From contig BTRK01000003.1 of NCBI GenBank assembly GCA_036245805.1, positions 6,634,001 through 6,698,000 on the forward strand: DNA of 64,000 bases. The letters are read 5' to 3'. Below, one piece after another: positions 42,603-54,200 of this stretch. A model generated the notes under the pieces. That model was not told where the DNA came from, did no database searches, and saw only the letters and a program-made list of their open reading frames with translations. The position numbers were made by a program, and so were the translations under genes. The stretch comes from Pristionchus mayeri (lineage: Eukaryota > Nematoda > Chromadorea > Rhabditida > Neodiplogasteridae). Position 1 is the first letter of the stretch. Every line of letters starts with the position of its first letter.

Positions 42603-43765
42603 ATTATCACGCCTCTCACCTAAGAATCGAACTGAGTTGCACATTTCTCGGATTAGACCGAAAAACCGTGCATAATGTTTTTTTTTCACTGATGAGTAGG
42701 TTTATCTCTGTCAGAGAGATCCTCAGCAACTCGGTTGCATACGATCATTCTGAAGGCCCTGTTACCGGGTCGTCGGTTCTGGTACCCACCATTAACCTTG
42801 ATTTTATCCGTTTCCCTTCACTTTGAACAAAACTCGTCCTCTGATGGACCCCCACTAACTTTCTGAGCTCTATCGATGTATACAAACTAGAACTCATGAA
42901 AAAGACTTTGAACAATCCTATAGTAAGGGCTTTTCTAAAAATCTATGGTAAAGACGCAAACGAAATTCAAGGAGTGGAAAGTAGAAGTCGAGGTTTTTAA
43001 AATAAGTGGTTTCCGGTTTTCAGAGCATGGCCTTCTAGACAAGTTACAAAGCTTTGAAGTTTCGAGTTGATTTGAAGTCATTTCATTAGAGGCAGACCGC
43101 GCGCTTTTCACAGCGATGCGGAGAATGATAGGAGGGTCGACCATCGTCATTTAACTTTAAGTATGTTTCTCTCATGTCTTAACTGAACTATGGCAAGCTT
43201 TGTACGTAACACATTTGAAAAATATTTCAAATTAAATGTCGATGGTCGACCCTCCTCTCATTCTCCGCTTCGCTGTGAAAAGCGCGCGGTCTGCATGAAA
43301 TGACTTCAAATCAACTCGAAAATTCAAAGCTATGTAACTTGCGTCAAAGCGATGCTCTGAATACCGGAAACCACTCATTTTAAAGCCCTCGACCTCAACT
43401 TTCCACTCCTTGAATTTCATTGCGTCTTTACCATAGAATTTTAGAAAAGTTTCCCTGAGTATAGCATTGTTCAAACTCATTTTCATGAGTTCTAGTTTGT
43501 AGTTTCTAGAGCTCAAAAAGTTAGTGGGGGTCCATCAGAGGACGAGTTTTGCTCAAAATGAAGATGAACGGATAAAATTAAGGTTAAAGGTGGGTACCAA
43601 AACCAACGATCCGGTACCGGGACCTTCAGTATGATCGTAGGCAAATGAGAAGTTGGCAGTGTGTTTAGGGATGTCATAGAAGTTCAACACTGAAGAAAAC
43701 TCGATTTGGGGAATTTCGCCTAATCCGGTATTCAGTTCGATCCTTACGTGAGAGGCGTGGTATGA
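42603..43765. mobile_element. 1.16-kb fold-back element
   Basis: The ends cgcctctcacctaagaatcg and its reverse complement are inverted. The arms share accattaaccttgattttat, actagaactcatgaaaa, aaattcaaggagtggaaagt and gtcgaccctcc. The centre is near 43185. Frames on the minus strand in both arms are copies of one another and not genes. Confidence 0.92.
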
Positions 43766-45510
43766 TTTGTTATTCGTTTAATGAGGCTGAGCAGTCGTAG
43801 GAAATACCAATTAATTATATGCCTTCGATTACGACAATGATTGTCTAGCTTCGGTTTCGAGCAAGCTCCATTCGTCCAATAGCCATCGAAATCGCAGTAG
43901 GCTACAAGCTGACAAGGGAATGGTCTCTGGGCAAGGTAAAATTATCCAAAGTGACATATCACTTTCATGAAAGTGACAAGTGATGAAAATTAAACTTCCC
44001 GAAAAAATCTGACAAGTCAGCATACCACCCTAGCATTCATCTAGGCCATGGGCACGTCCGAAATCAGTTATCAAAAAGTGCGCATATGGATCTTTGCTCG
44101 AGAAAATCGACTTTTGCTCATGTTCTGCAATCCTAGTCACCTCATCTTGTCAGGGGAGCGGTGCAGCTCCAAAGGCGCTTGGGCCAGCTCCCAAAGTTTT
44201 GGTTCTAGTTCGATCCCTCTCCCACTCATAATTCTTTTGCCTCGTTTTGGAGAACGTGATCGATTGTTTATAGTGTCTTTGTGAACATCGCTGACATTTG
44301 GACCTAACACATTGTAAATATCACTTTTTATGTTTTCGTTTTCAACATGCAGCTACATTTCATTGAAAGTACAATTATGACTTACTCTCATAAACAGCGT
44401 GCAACGCGAATCCACACTGGTGAGCAATCATGTAGGACGAGTATTTGAACCTCTTCTAGCAGTCCAGTTTTGTAGGATAATGCGATTCATGTGTGCTTGT
44501 GAAGGCGTTTGCTGCGCTGAATTGGGAGTCACTACACAATGCGAGGCATGTTTGATGTTTCACGGTCAACTCAACAGCTGGAAGTACAGCGTACAACTAA
44601 TAATATCGGGAGTGCGGATCCAATAATACAATGATCGAACCCACATTCTCGGCTTGCACGCAACCGGGCTATTTTTTTATAACATAACTAGTTTATAACT
44701 AGTCCCGCTGCCACCCCGCCTTTGGTGTGGTGCCCTAGCGGACCGATTTCGAAATCCGAACAGACGCCATCACGCATATAACGCATTATATATTTCAGTT
44801 ATAGATCACGAGACAACGACGAGCAATCGATGGGGAGACAAAACATCCTATTTCATGCAAGTGAGAAAACCTCGATACACCTGGATCACTCAAATTACAT
44901 CCTTCCCATCATCCCGTATTGTTCCTCGTCGACACCTTTTCCCCTATACACACAATATCTAGAAATATAGTTTTAAAATTGGATCAGATCAAATAGTATA
45001 ATTATTTTAAGTGAGACAAACTAACGCCGAATCGGTGCATAAACAGAATAAGCGTTTATATGACACTTCAACAACTTCAATGCAGATGGTCTAAATTCGC
45101 CATCCAAGACATCATCGGCTGCTCTCGCTAAAGCTCAATGCTATCGTAGTCAATCGTCTTCTTCGTGAATCATCACTCTGAGGAGGGGGCGATTAGAGTA
45201 GATGGGTACATCTTGTATTATTTTTAAATTATTAAAATTATTTACAAAACCATGTTGCATCGAATGATCGACCTGAAACAAATTATAAGGTTACACGAAA
45301 GTAAGGAATCCTAGATGATCTCGATTCTTCATTCAACAACAGCCTATCATCCCCGAATGTTCTTGTTCTCGTTCAAATAAATTCGAATCAAAAGTCTAAT
45401 TCAAAAGCTAATTAATTAAATCATCGTTCAAGGAAGTGCATAATGTGAAACTCACAATATATCGAGAAACGAATTTTCCTCACTCCATGCTCCTTTGTAG
45501 TCGATTCGTA
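43766..45510. other. Intergenic with a tRNA-like relic at 44152-44226
   Basis: The block 44152-44226 contains a B-box-like agttcgatccc and an anticodon-stem-like ttgggccagctcccaa, with a possible acceptor-stem start gggagcg. It does not form a clean cloverleaf, so it is at most a tRNA-derived relic. An 8-base palindromic actagtttataactagt lies near 44687. Confidence 0.35.
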
Positions 45511-45805
45511 TTAAAGAAGGAGTAACACGAAAAATTAGTTCAGTTAGCCACTGTGAGTGTGTAATAGAAGCCGACAGCCCGATCATGAATCACTTTACCC
45601 GAAGTTTCACAGACAGCTATGCAGCTATTTACATACTCGCGAAGTTCATTGACAGCGCAGGGATGTGGCTTGTTCGTTTATGTTTCACTTGCTCTACATA
45701 ATTTTCGCCTCGTTCTTGGGGTAATTTGGCTACAGTTTCCCATTGCGAGCGCAATATTTTCGTGGTGGGACTCACTAGCATCCATTCGTGTTACCCCTTC
45801 TTTAA
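45511..45805. mobile_element. MITE family A, copy 2
   Basis: Perfect ends ttaaagaaggagtaacacga and tcgtgttaccccttctttaa form a 20-base terminal inverted repeat with only one mismatch, flanked by TA on both sides. This is the most intact copy of the family. Confidence 0.95.
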
Positions 45806-47245
45806 TATAAAAGGCAAAATATATTGCCTCAGTTAATATTATCTTCTTTTTTTGATCATGCGATTATATGAAATTAATGGAAAATAAATGCACCTGCATC
45901 TCCATTCCCCAGACAATCATAGCAACACCGACTCTATACACAACTGAATACCACTCTCGCATATCGAAACACTATGACCTATCGCACCCCTACCGTACCC
46001 CTTCCCTCACATCCTCCTTCCTATTCACTTATACCACACGGATCAGCTATTTGACCTAACTAACACATACCACACCCTCCCAAACTCTAAATATTAGACT
46101 TCCTGTATAAGTTACTCACTCAATGTCTCTCATGCGTTATCTAATTTGATTTCCTACGAAATCGTCAGGCATATGTGAAAGACAAATACAAAATAAAACA
46201 AATCCGACCACAACTCATCGATATAGCATTGGTTGACTCATCTCATTGGCGCTACAAAAGCGTTCACCATAGGAAAGATGTTAGAGAAAAGTTGAATCAG
46301 AACTACCCAGGAGCATCACTGCTTCCAAGAACGTTCAACTCCTAATGGAACAACACATAGCTATCGCATGAGAGTATGGTTCCTTAAAAACATAAAATTA
46401 ATGTTCAGCGCTATTCCACTTCACGTTTCAGACTCACCATTACCGCCCAAAGATCAAGTATCGACTCATGTGTACGTGCGACGTCTTGTCACGAGAGCGT
46501 ACGACCAGTTTGAGGGAGGATTGCGCCTCGCACTGACAGAGGACGAGAAGGGCGAATACCTGAGTCATAGAGCATAATCTGAATAATAATTGATTAATTA
46601 TTTAACTAATTAATTATTTATCATTAATTTTTTCACTAAATTCTTGATAGATGTTATATGGGAGAAGCTATGAAAACTGAAGGTCTTGGGAATTGTGAAG
46701 TGTTCGGAATTGGGAAACAGCATGATTGTAGTTACATCTGCTTATCACCTTCACTAAACTATCCTTGGATTGATTCCGGACCGGGTCGCAGAGAAAAAAT
46801 ATTCTGAATACATTGGGGATGGAATGTACCACGCTCATCTCGGTTGCTGCTTTGTTCTAAAGTCTATGCGTCAGATAATTTTCCCACGAGGGTATCCTCA
46901 TCTGACCTCGAGTTACGACTTAGCTGATTCGTGCGGATGCTCAACACTGAATCGCGCAGATCCACGAAGGTTTCGCAAAAAAATACACTGATCATCGACG
47001 TCGAAAAAACCAATCTAAATGATGACTTTATCATTGTTCGAGTGATAGATATGATGCAGGAGAAACCATGAGAACTCAAGGACAACGAAGGAAGGATTTA
47101 GGAAACAGGATCATCGTGGTTTCGGTTTTATCTAATATTAACTAAAATATCCGTGGACTACTTCCGTGTCATTCTTATAGCTAACACAATCTCCAATAGC
47201 ACGGACAATCATGCCCTCGCTCATATAGATCATGAATCACTTTAC
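45806..47245. other. Intergenic with a reversed dispersed-repeat copy
   Basis: The segment 46430-46700 is a reversed copy of the 14.4-kb repeat. On its plus strand it reads YVRRLVTRAYDQFEGGLRLA followed by LTEDEKGEY without stops, whereas the other copies have stops in this frame. It may be a fragment of a captured or decayed gene. Confidence 0.45.
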
Positions 47246-47383
47246 CGATCATCATCATGAATCACTTTACCCGAAGTTTCACAGACAGCTATGCAGCTAT
47301 TTACATACGTTACATACGTTATATTTGTTACATATGCGCCAAGTTCATTGACAGCGCAGGGATGTGGCTAATTCGTTTATCTC
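47246..47383. mobile_element. MITE family A, truncated copy
   Basis: Blocks atgaatcactttacccgaag, tttcacagacagctatgcag and gttcattgacagcgcaggga are preserved. Both terminal repeats are missing, and a gttacatacgtta insertion disrupts the middle. Confidence 0.8.
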
Positions 47384-48288
47384 ATTATCACATCAATCAC
47401 ATCACATAGTACTGTCAAATGAAGAATATTGTTTAGAACAGTAGAGAACGAACATAACTTAAAGAATTTGAATCTTATTCTTTGGACCCGATGAGAAGAA
47501 CAAATCGAAGAGTCCACTGACTTGAATTGCTCCAATTCAACAGGGGCATTAATTTCATCGATGCTTGCTGAACTGCGAAAAAAATATTATCATAACTTAC
47601 AGATAAATAAATCAACCGTGAGAAAACATGTGAGAAAACAAATCGAAAAATTGATTGTTATATTGCCATGCCCAAACGCATACCAATCATCGCAAGAAAA
47701 ATAACGTAAGAGTAGTCATCCGCATAACACGAATGCTACTAAAGAGTTTCAAAAAGATTAGCTACTCTGCCCAGGCCGCAAACATAATCGTGTGGTAAAT
47801 CAAATTGACTAGATGATAACTTCACCTCACTCACTTCTGCACGCTTTCATCTATCTTTCGAAGTGACAGATCATTAAATATAAAGAAAACAACCCTCATT
47901 TCCTTAAAGGTCACCCACACGTGTACACTAAGTCTGAGCGACAGTGGTATCAACAATAAAGCACTGGGGAGGAACTCCCATCATCGTTTCCATCACATCA
48001 GGTCATGTGTTATTAAAAGACGAATATGCGCATAAGCAGCATACTACAGATAGAACCAAAAGATTGTTTTTAAAAATTTAGCACGCGAAGAAGATTGCAA
48101 TCGTACGATTCACTGACTAGAACTCATTTCTCGTATCTAAGAAGCGCTGATCCCGCTGCGCGTTAAGCTCATTGCAAAGTACCCACAAACGAAATAAAAC
48201 TTTTTTTCGTTATCGCAGCTTACAGATACCCAAACAGAGTGCAAACAACTCAAAAAAAAAGATTTACTTTACTATTTTCGAATATTTA

Positions 48289-49340
48289 TTAGGTTGAACA
48301 GAAGGTCTTTATAAACTTTTTATTTCCCTTCTTCTGACAATAAAGCGCAAGAGCGAAATCAGACGTATGCACCATTGTTATCTACAACAAATGTCCAACG
48401 TTCAGGCAACTTATGGATTCCCTCCTTGTTGAACCCATCTCGGCGCGAATCAAAATATTGCTTGAGTGCGGCCTCGATCGCCCCACGGGAAGTGAAGGAT
48501 CTCTGATCGAGATGACAGGTCAGATCCGAGACAACCAATAATCCGAAGGGGCCAAGTCAGGAGAATACGGTTTACGAGGGAGAACCATCCAGCCATATTT
48601 GGACAGCTCCTGCTTGACCTGCCGTGCAACATGGGGTCGGGCGTTATCGTCTTGATAATACACTTTCTTGCCGTTCAGGGCAGATTGTGCGAAGTTCTTC
48701 TTCAGATTCCGTAGTTGTTTAGTGTAGACATATCCAGTAATTATCCGCTTCTCGGGTAGGAGCTCCCAGTAAATCGGGCCATCCACTTTCCACCAGGCAG
48801 AGAGCAAGATTTTCATAGGGTGAAGGTCAGGCTTTGCGACGTCCTGTGGGGTCTCATTGGCATCCACCCACTGTGCCCTCCTATGGTGATTCTCATAGCA
48901 GACCCACTTCTCGACCCCTGTTATGAGACGGTCCAACCATCGATCTCCAGCGTGAAGAGAGTAGAGAAAGGGAATCGTCGACACGGTGGTCAAACTGGTC
49001 TTGGGTCAATTTGTGGGGTATGAAACGGCCTAGCTTCTTCTTCTTGCCAATGGAGACCAATCATTTTACGATGGTGCTTTGCGATACCCCAAGTGTGGCT
49101 GCCATGTCGCGGGTATTTGGAAAGGATCCAATTCCACTACGATCCGTAGCGCATCCAAATCCTGCTCGGGTGGCCTCCCAGACCGGTCATGATCATCCAT
49201 GGAAAAGCCCCCCTTCTCGAAGAGTTGGTACCAATTGCGCATGGTCTGGTAGTGAGGGGCATATGAATCGTACACTTCAGCCAACTGACGTTCCTATTCC
49301 TTCATTGTAGTGTGAGAGAGGAATACGAATAACAGAACGT
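48289..49340 (-). pseudogene. Mariner transposon, transposase broken
   Basis: The 3' end starts at a mariner-like terminal repeat ttaggttgaaca (48289). On the minus strand the transposase shows a helix-turn-helix part (MRNWYQLFEKGGFSMDDHDR, frame at 49066-49284) and an RFIPHKLT segment (WVPH-like). A TGVEKWVCYENHHRRAQWV stretch follows, where the first catalytic Asp of the DDD triad is replaced by Val. The triad partners in YYQDDNARPHVARQ and YSPDLAPSDYW are present, and the C-terminus ends at a TGA at 48359-48361. Frame changes separate these parts near 49000-49060 and 48520. The 5' terminal repeat was not found, so the element is truncated. Confidence 0.88.
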
Positions 49341-49595
49341 TGCGGATGTGCAAGGCCGTGGGAACAAACATCGTGGTCTTACTAGTGGCAGAATGAAAGG
49401 CGTGGAATGGGGAGTTGCTATTGATTTGATTAAGTTCACAATCGAGTCGTACGCACTATAGGCCCCGCAGTCTTACAAGATATAACAACTTATCCGAAAA
49501 CGAATCTTCCTAGATTGCCAACAACTTTTTTCATGCATTTTCTTGAGTTTCCCGAAGGAGAAAGTATGTGAAATCGAGTCTCCCCCCTCCTCACT
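49341..49595. other. Spacer between mariner relic and RNase pseudogene
   Basis: No gene is supported. At 49500-49550 sequence similar to NYN-gene intron 12 (cctagattgccaacaacttt) is present, consistent with the adjacent partial gene duplication. Confidence 0.5.
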
Positions 49596-50475
49596 TCGCC
49601 ACCTGCCCCCACTCGCTCTTCGGAAGGAAGTCGGCGGCTGCGCGATTTCCTGCTCCGATTTCCTGCTCGCCCTCAGCTGCAGCGCGTTCCTCCCGTTCGG
49701 CGTCATGAATCCCCTGTCCTGCTGCTCGGATCTTAGATTAATTAATTGATCGGTTCAATTTAAAATCTTTCGAATTTCTCTAATAGTTCGAACCAAACCA
49801 TCGTGCTTATCATCTGGCAAGTTGATTTCAAATATCAACACTGATAACAGGCAGTATCCCACAAGCTCATTTATGAACAATGGGCCGAGTTTTGAAGGTT
49901 TGGAAACAACAACAATAAAAATAAGAACAGTAATACACTTGAACTGGTCCTCAGAGATGATGACGCCGTCGAATTCGCCCTTCAATGCGAAGAACATCTC
50001 ATGAGAGGATAGTTATCTTGTTATTATCTAATGAATCCGCCGATCACACTGAACACTTTTGAGCATGGATTTCTTACTATACGAGTGTCACGAGAAAGCA
50101 ATAGGTAAATAGCTACTCCATTTATGTTCCAGGTGCACGCGACATGGCTGACGAATGCACTCTTTGTTTTTCAAGAAACATAATTTAAGCTACAGATGAC
50201 GTTAAATTAAAACAACAATATTTATAGTGGCCTTGCAATGCTCATGGTGCACAAATTTACGAGTTCTAATTTTTTTTATTGAACTATTTCAGCCACCTCC
50301 AATTAGAAGAAATGCTATTCGACTACTCTTACATGGTGATTGTGGCACGCATACACCAGTTAGGCTCGTTTTTTTCTCAATATTTTATTTGTAATTATTG
50401 AATTTAAAAGATAAACTTACAGATCATCGTAATTCGTGTTCATCTACGTCGGAAAGCCCGGCTCCTCGGGAGTTC
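49596..50475 (-). pseudogene. Truncated tandem copy of the NYN RNase gene
   Basis: Reading leftward, exon-8-like sequence (about 50430-50473) gives MNTNYDDL preceded by a TAG stop within the exon. Exon-9-like sequence (49939-49997) gives MFFALKGEFDGVIISEDQF with the same 59-base length as exon 9. Exon-10-like sequence (49678-49735) gives FMTPNGRNALQL, but its donor gt has become gc. Exon-11-like sequence (49598-49665) gives AADFLPKSEWGQVAK. Intron sequence between them is also similar to the functional gene in places, so this is a partial genomic duplication. Exons 1-7 and 12-14 are absent. One stop and a lost splice donor make it non-functional. Confidence 0.85.
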
Positions 50476-51233
50476 ATTTGGATACTAAATTATAAAAAGA
50501 TTTTTTCCAATCCATGTTTGATCTGGAACTATTTTGGAACTATTTCGCGCACACAAGCACTCGTTCGATAGATACAGTTCCATCGATCAGGGTATTGTAT
50601 GCATGAGAGACTGACTATACAGCAGAAACGAGAAACAATGGAGTCAGGAATAACATATCCGGATGCAGTAATCTGCCAAATATCAAAATTACGGCATCTT
50701 CACTTCATTACAATAGACTCGCTTCCCGATCTCACCATGGGCCTCACAATCATCAGTGCTGTAGCAGAAAATTACGGTAAATATGGAATAACTGTAGCTC
50801 TAGTACGCCCTGCCCATTTTGAAATGTGTACTTCTGTGTCAATCATATCGAATATTTTTACACTAAGACACGCAGAAAAATGATGCCCCCTCCAACCTAC
50901 CAGTATAATTTGGGTCTGAAATACAACATCAACTGGACCAATTACCAAGTAGATTATAATATTTATGCTGATCCACGGAAAATACAGATTGATATCATTA
51001 TCAAAGGCATACCGATAGAAAATGAGAATATGATACAGTTTGGCAGTCAATTAGCGAAGACAATTAATACAACTGAACTTGCTCCTCGCTCAGTGGAAAC
51101 AAGCTGAGATCAACAAAAGGGAAAGGGTATAATTTACACGACGCTCTACTCGGGGAACAGGTACAACTAGAAATCAGAAAATCGAACTCATGATTGCTGG
51201 CCGAACCCGGCGTGTCTAGGGCGCACGCTCTGC
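50476..51233. other. Interval before the RNase gene; open frames of unclear status
   Basis: Plus-strand frames at 50599-50883 and 50826-51107 overlap and show ordinary composition but no recognised domain. An alternative minus frame covers part of the same stretch. They could be exons of a convergent host gene, but no splice pair joins them convincingly. Confidence 0.3.
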
Positions 51234-54200
51234 TCAATTGCCCCTGGGCAGGAGCGTCGGCACATCCTCTCTGGTCTTCATCATGATCGGCTGGATCTTG
51301 GCGACCAGATCGTCGAGAGCCTTCAGCACCTGCGAAGAAACGAGAATAATTTAAGAAAGTGACTTCGGCCTTACAGTACTTCCACCGGTCAACTATCTGA
51401 CCAACCAAACGTATACCGTACCCGTCTATCAGCATTGTGCTTACTTCCACAATCACTCTGGCAAGAATAGAAGCCGAAGCAAACCAAACAATTATATGGA
51501 GCACTAACAACCTCGAAGCAACTGCACTCGATCCCCAAAGCAATATCCGCCTAGCATCGCTAATTCATTGATCAACAGCACTTTTCTCTCTGACCCACGG
51601 AACTCCTACAGTACGCCTTCCCTCACCTTATCCTTCCTCTTCAGCCACGTCCCGTACTTCTCTTCCACCAACTCGAAGCGATAACCGCCGCGCGCGGGAG
51701 AAGAGAAGAACTTGTCTGTAATGAATTATCGATTTATTATGTCTAATTTTAAGTATCTGTTTAGATGACCGGATGCGCGCCCTAGATCCATTGATAGCCT
51801 CACAAACTTTCAAAGAATATTACTTATTAGAGAAAGAATCATCCTAGATTGCCAACGACTTTTTTCATGCTTTTTCCTTGAGCGCTATTTTACAAAATAA
51901 CCAAAAGACAGTGGTGGGCTTCAAATATGACTTTTATCGGGGGGTCGCAAATTGGGAGGGTCCGGGGGGGGGGGGGGGGGGGGGTCGCAAGGCTGGGCTC
52001 TCGGGGGGTCGCTGTAGGGTTCGTCATATTGGAGTAAATATGGCGAGCCGGGGGGTCGCTGGTCCCCCCCCCCCCCGTCAACCGGAGGGTCGCAGCCGCA
52101 ACTTCCCCCCCTTGGTCAACCGGAGGGTCGCAGCCGCTACCACCCCCACACCCCCCGGTCGCCAACAGCTAGGCCCGGGCCGGGGAGTCGCAAAACGAAC
52201 CCCGTTGCGGAGGGTCGCAAAGCAAAACTGGCCCGGGGGTCGCAAAATTTTTTTGTCATATTTCTTAGCCCATCACTGCCAAAAGAACTATTTTTTATAA
52301 CTAAATAATCAACTCCACTCACTTCTCAGGTCCTGAGTGCTCCCTGCGAATCTCATGAGGTGGTCGACGACGAAGTGGCCGTTCCTGCAATTAGTCTGCA
52401 CTTAATGATTAATACTAATTAGTAATTATTTTTTAATTAATTTTACTAATAGAAACGCCTGCACGTTCTCTCGAAAACTAATGACATCGTTGAATCCCGG
52501 CTTTCACACACTGCGAAAGCCCAGATTCAACAAGGTCGTACGATTTTCCAGCAGAAATCCCTCTATCTGCATTAAATACAGTTTTCCGCTTTCCTAACGA
52601 TAAAGTACTTGAAATCGAGAGTCTCCCTCCCCTCCCCTCCCCTCCCCTCCTCACTTCGACACTTGTCCCCACTTGCTCTTCGGAAGGAAATCGGCGGCCG
52701 CGCGAGGGTAGATCGGAGAGACCTGCAATGGGGGAGATCCTGAGTCATAGGTGGGCACCATCGAATCCAGCTGCGAAACACCCCCGCTTTTCGGATTGGA
52801 TACCCCCGGTTTTTGGAAAATTTGGACACAAAACGATCAGCACCTGAGTGCTGTCTCATTTCTTTTCGACCAAGAGTCTGCCTCTCCTTATATTGCGCAC
52901 TCTCTCGCAGGTTAGAGAAAGCGAGAGAGTATGCAAATAGAGGAGAGTGAGAAGATTCCTCTTTTTCCGGAAACTATATCAATTGCGGCCTCCAATCAAT
53001 CCCCCCGATCACCCTCAGCAGCTCTTTCAAATATCTCCTGTGCGTAGGTTGCATTGGTAACATAAATCCGCAGTAAAGCTACCCAAACAAAGGGGTTCAT
53101 AAATAAGTAAAATTTTGATAAATAAAAAAAAGAGAGTCATCCTTACAATCTCCTACACTTTTAAAGGAACTCTTACAGTGAGCCGCAACTACTAACTTCG
53201 AGTTGTGAACACCAACATTTGTGAAAGCGTGGAAAATTAGGAGAGATATACTACTCTCTCCAGCTCACCTTAAGCTGCAGCGCGTTCCTCACGTTCGGCG
53301 TCATGAACTCCCGGCGCTGCTGCTCGGCCCTGCAATTATATTCTTTTAATTAAAAATAAATTTTAAAAAAGTTTACATCTGGCAAGTTGACTAGAAATGG
53401 CGAAATAGAACACGAAATAGAAAAGAAGAGTTTCACAACAAAAACAACAGCAACAACAACAAACTTGAACTGGTCTTCGGAGAGGATGACGCCATCGAAC
53501 TCACCCGCCACTGCGAAGAGCATCTGTAAAAAGTCTTCGATGAAAATGTTTACGGAAATCATGAAAGTATATTTTCAGAGAAATTCAATCAAAACTGAAA
53601 TGCACAATCCACACGATGATGGAACTAGGTCGGTTGAGAACTATGCCGTCATGCCGCCTTTGATATATTAAGGTAGGCATGACGTCATAGTTCTCATCCG
53701 ATCTAGTGCCCACCATGATGCATCTTGGAATGGATGTAGTGGGAACAACTTATTACGATAATCAAGGTGACGGTATTCCGATCTATTTGATAATCAATTT
53801 GTGTTTTTGACGAACACGGCCGAGCATTGCTTACACACCACTCACTCCTACTTTATTCCGATATCGAAACAAATTCGAATCCATATCTAGTCTACTAGCC
53901 ATTATTGAAAATCATTAGTTCTCGACCGCCTGGTTAGCTCATGTTTCACGTTAGTGATAAGAACCGAAGATCGGGTCAAGCAGTGCTTGTTGACCACCCT
54001 CCTTTCATACAAAAACAATAGTTTAAGAATAGTCAATCGACATCTCATCTCTCACCGCAAAAGCGCCGGTTGAATTTTATAGAAAAAAAGTTCAATCGCA
54101 CTGTGAATAAAATATAAAACGATATTTTTACCATTACTATTTTTATTTGAAGCGCTATTGTGGATCAGGTTAATATCGCACGAGCTAATGATCTAACAAT

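Noticed and set aside
44152..44226. Possible tRNA gene
   Set aside because: B-box and anticodon-stem-like parts exist but D and T stems do not fold into a proper cloverleaf.
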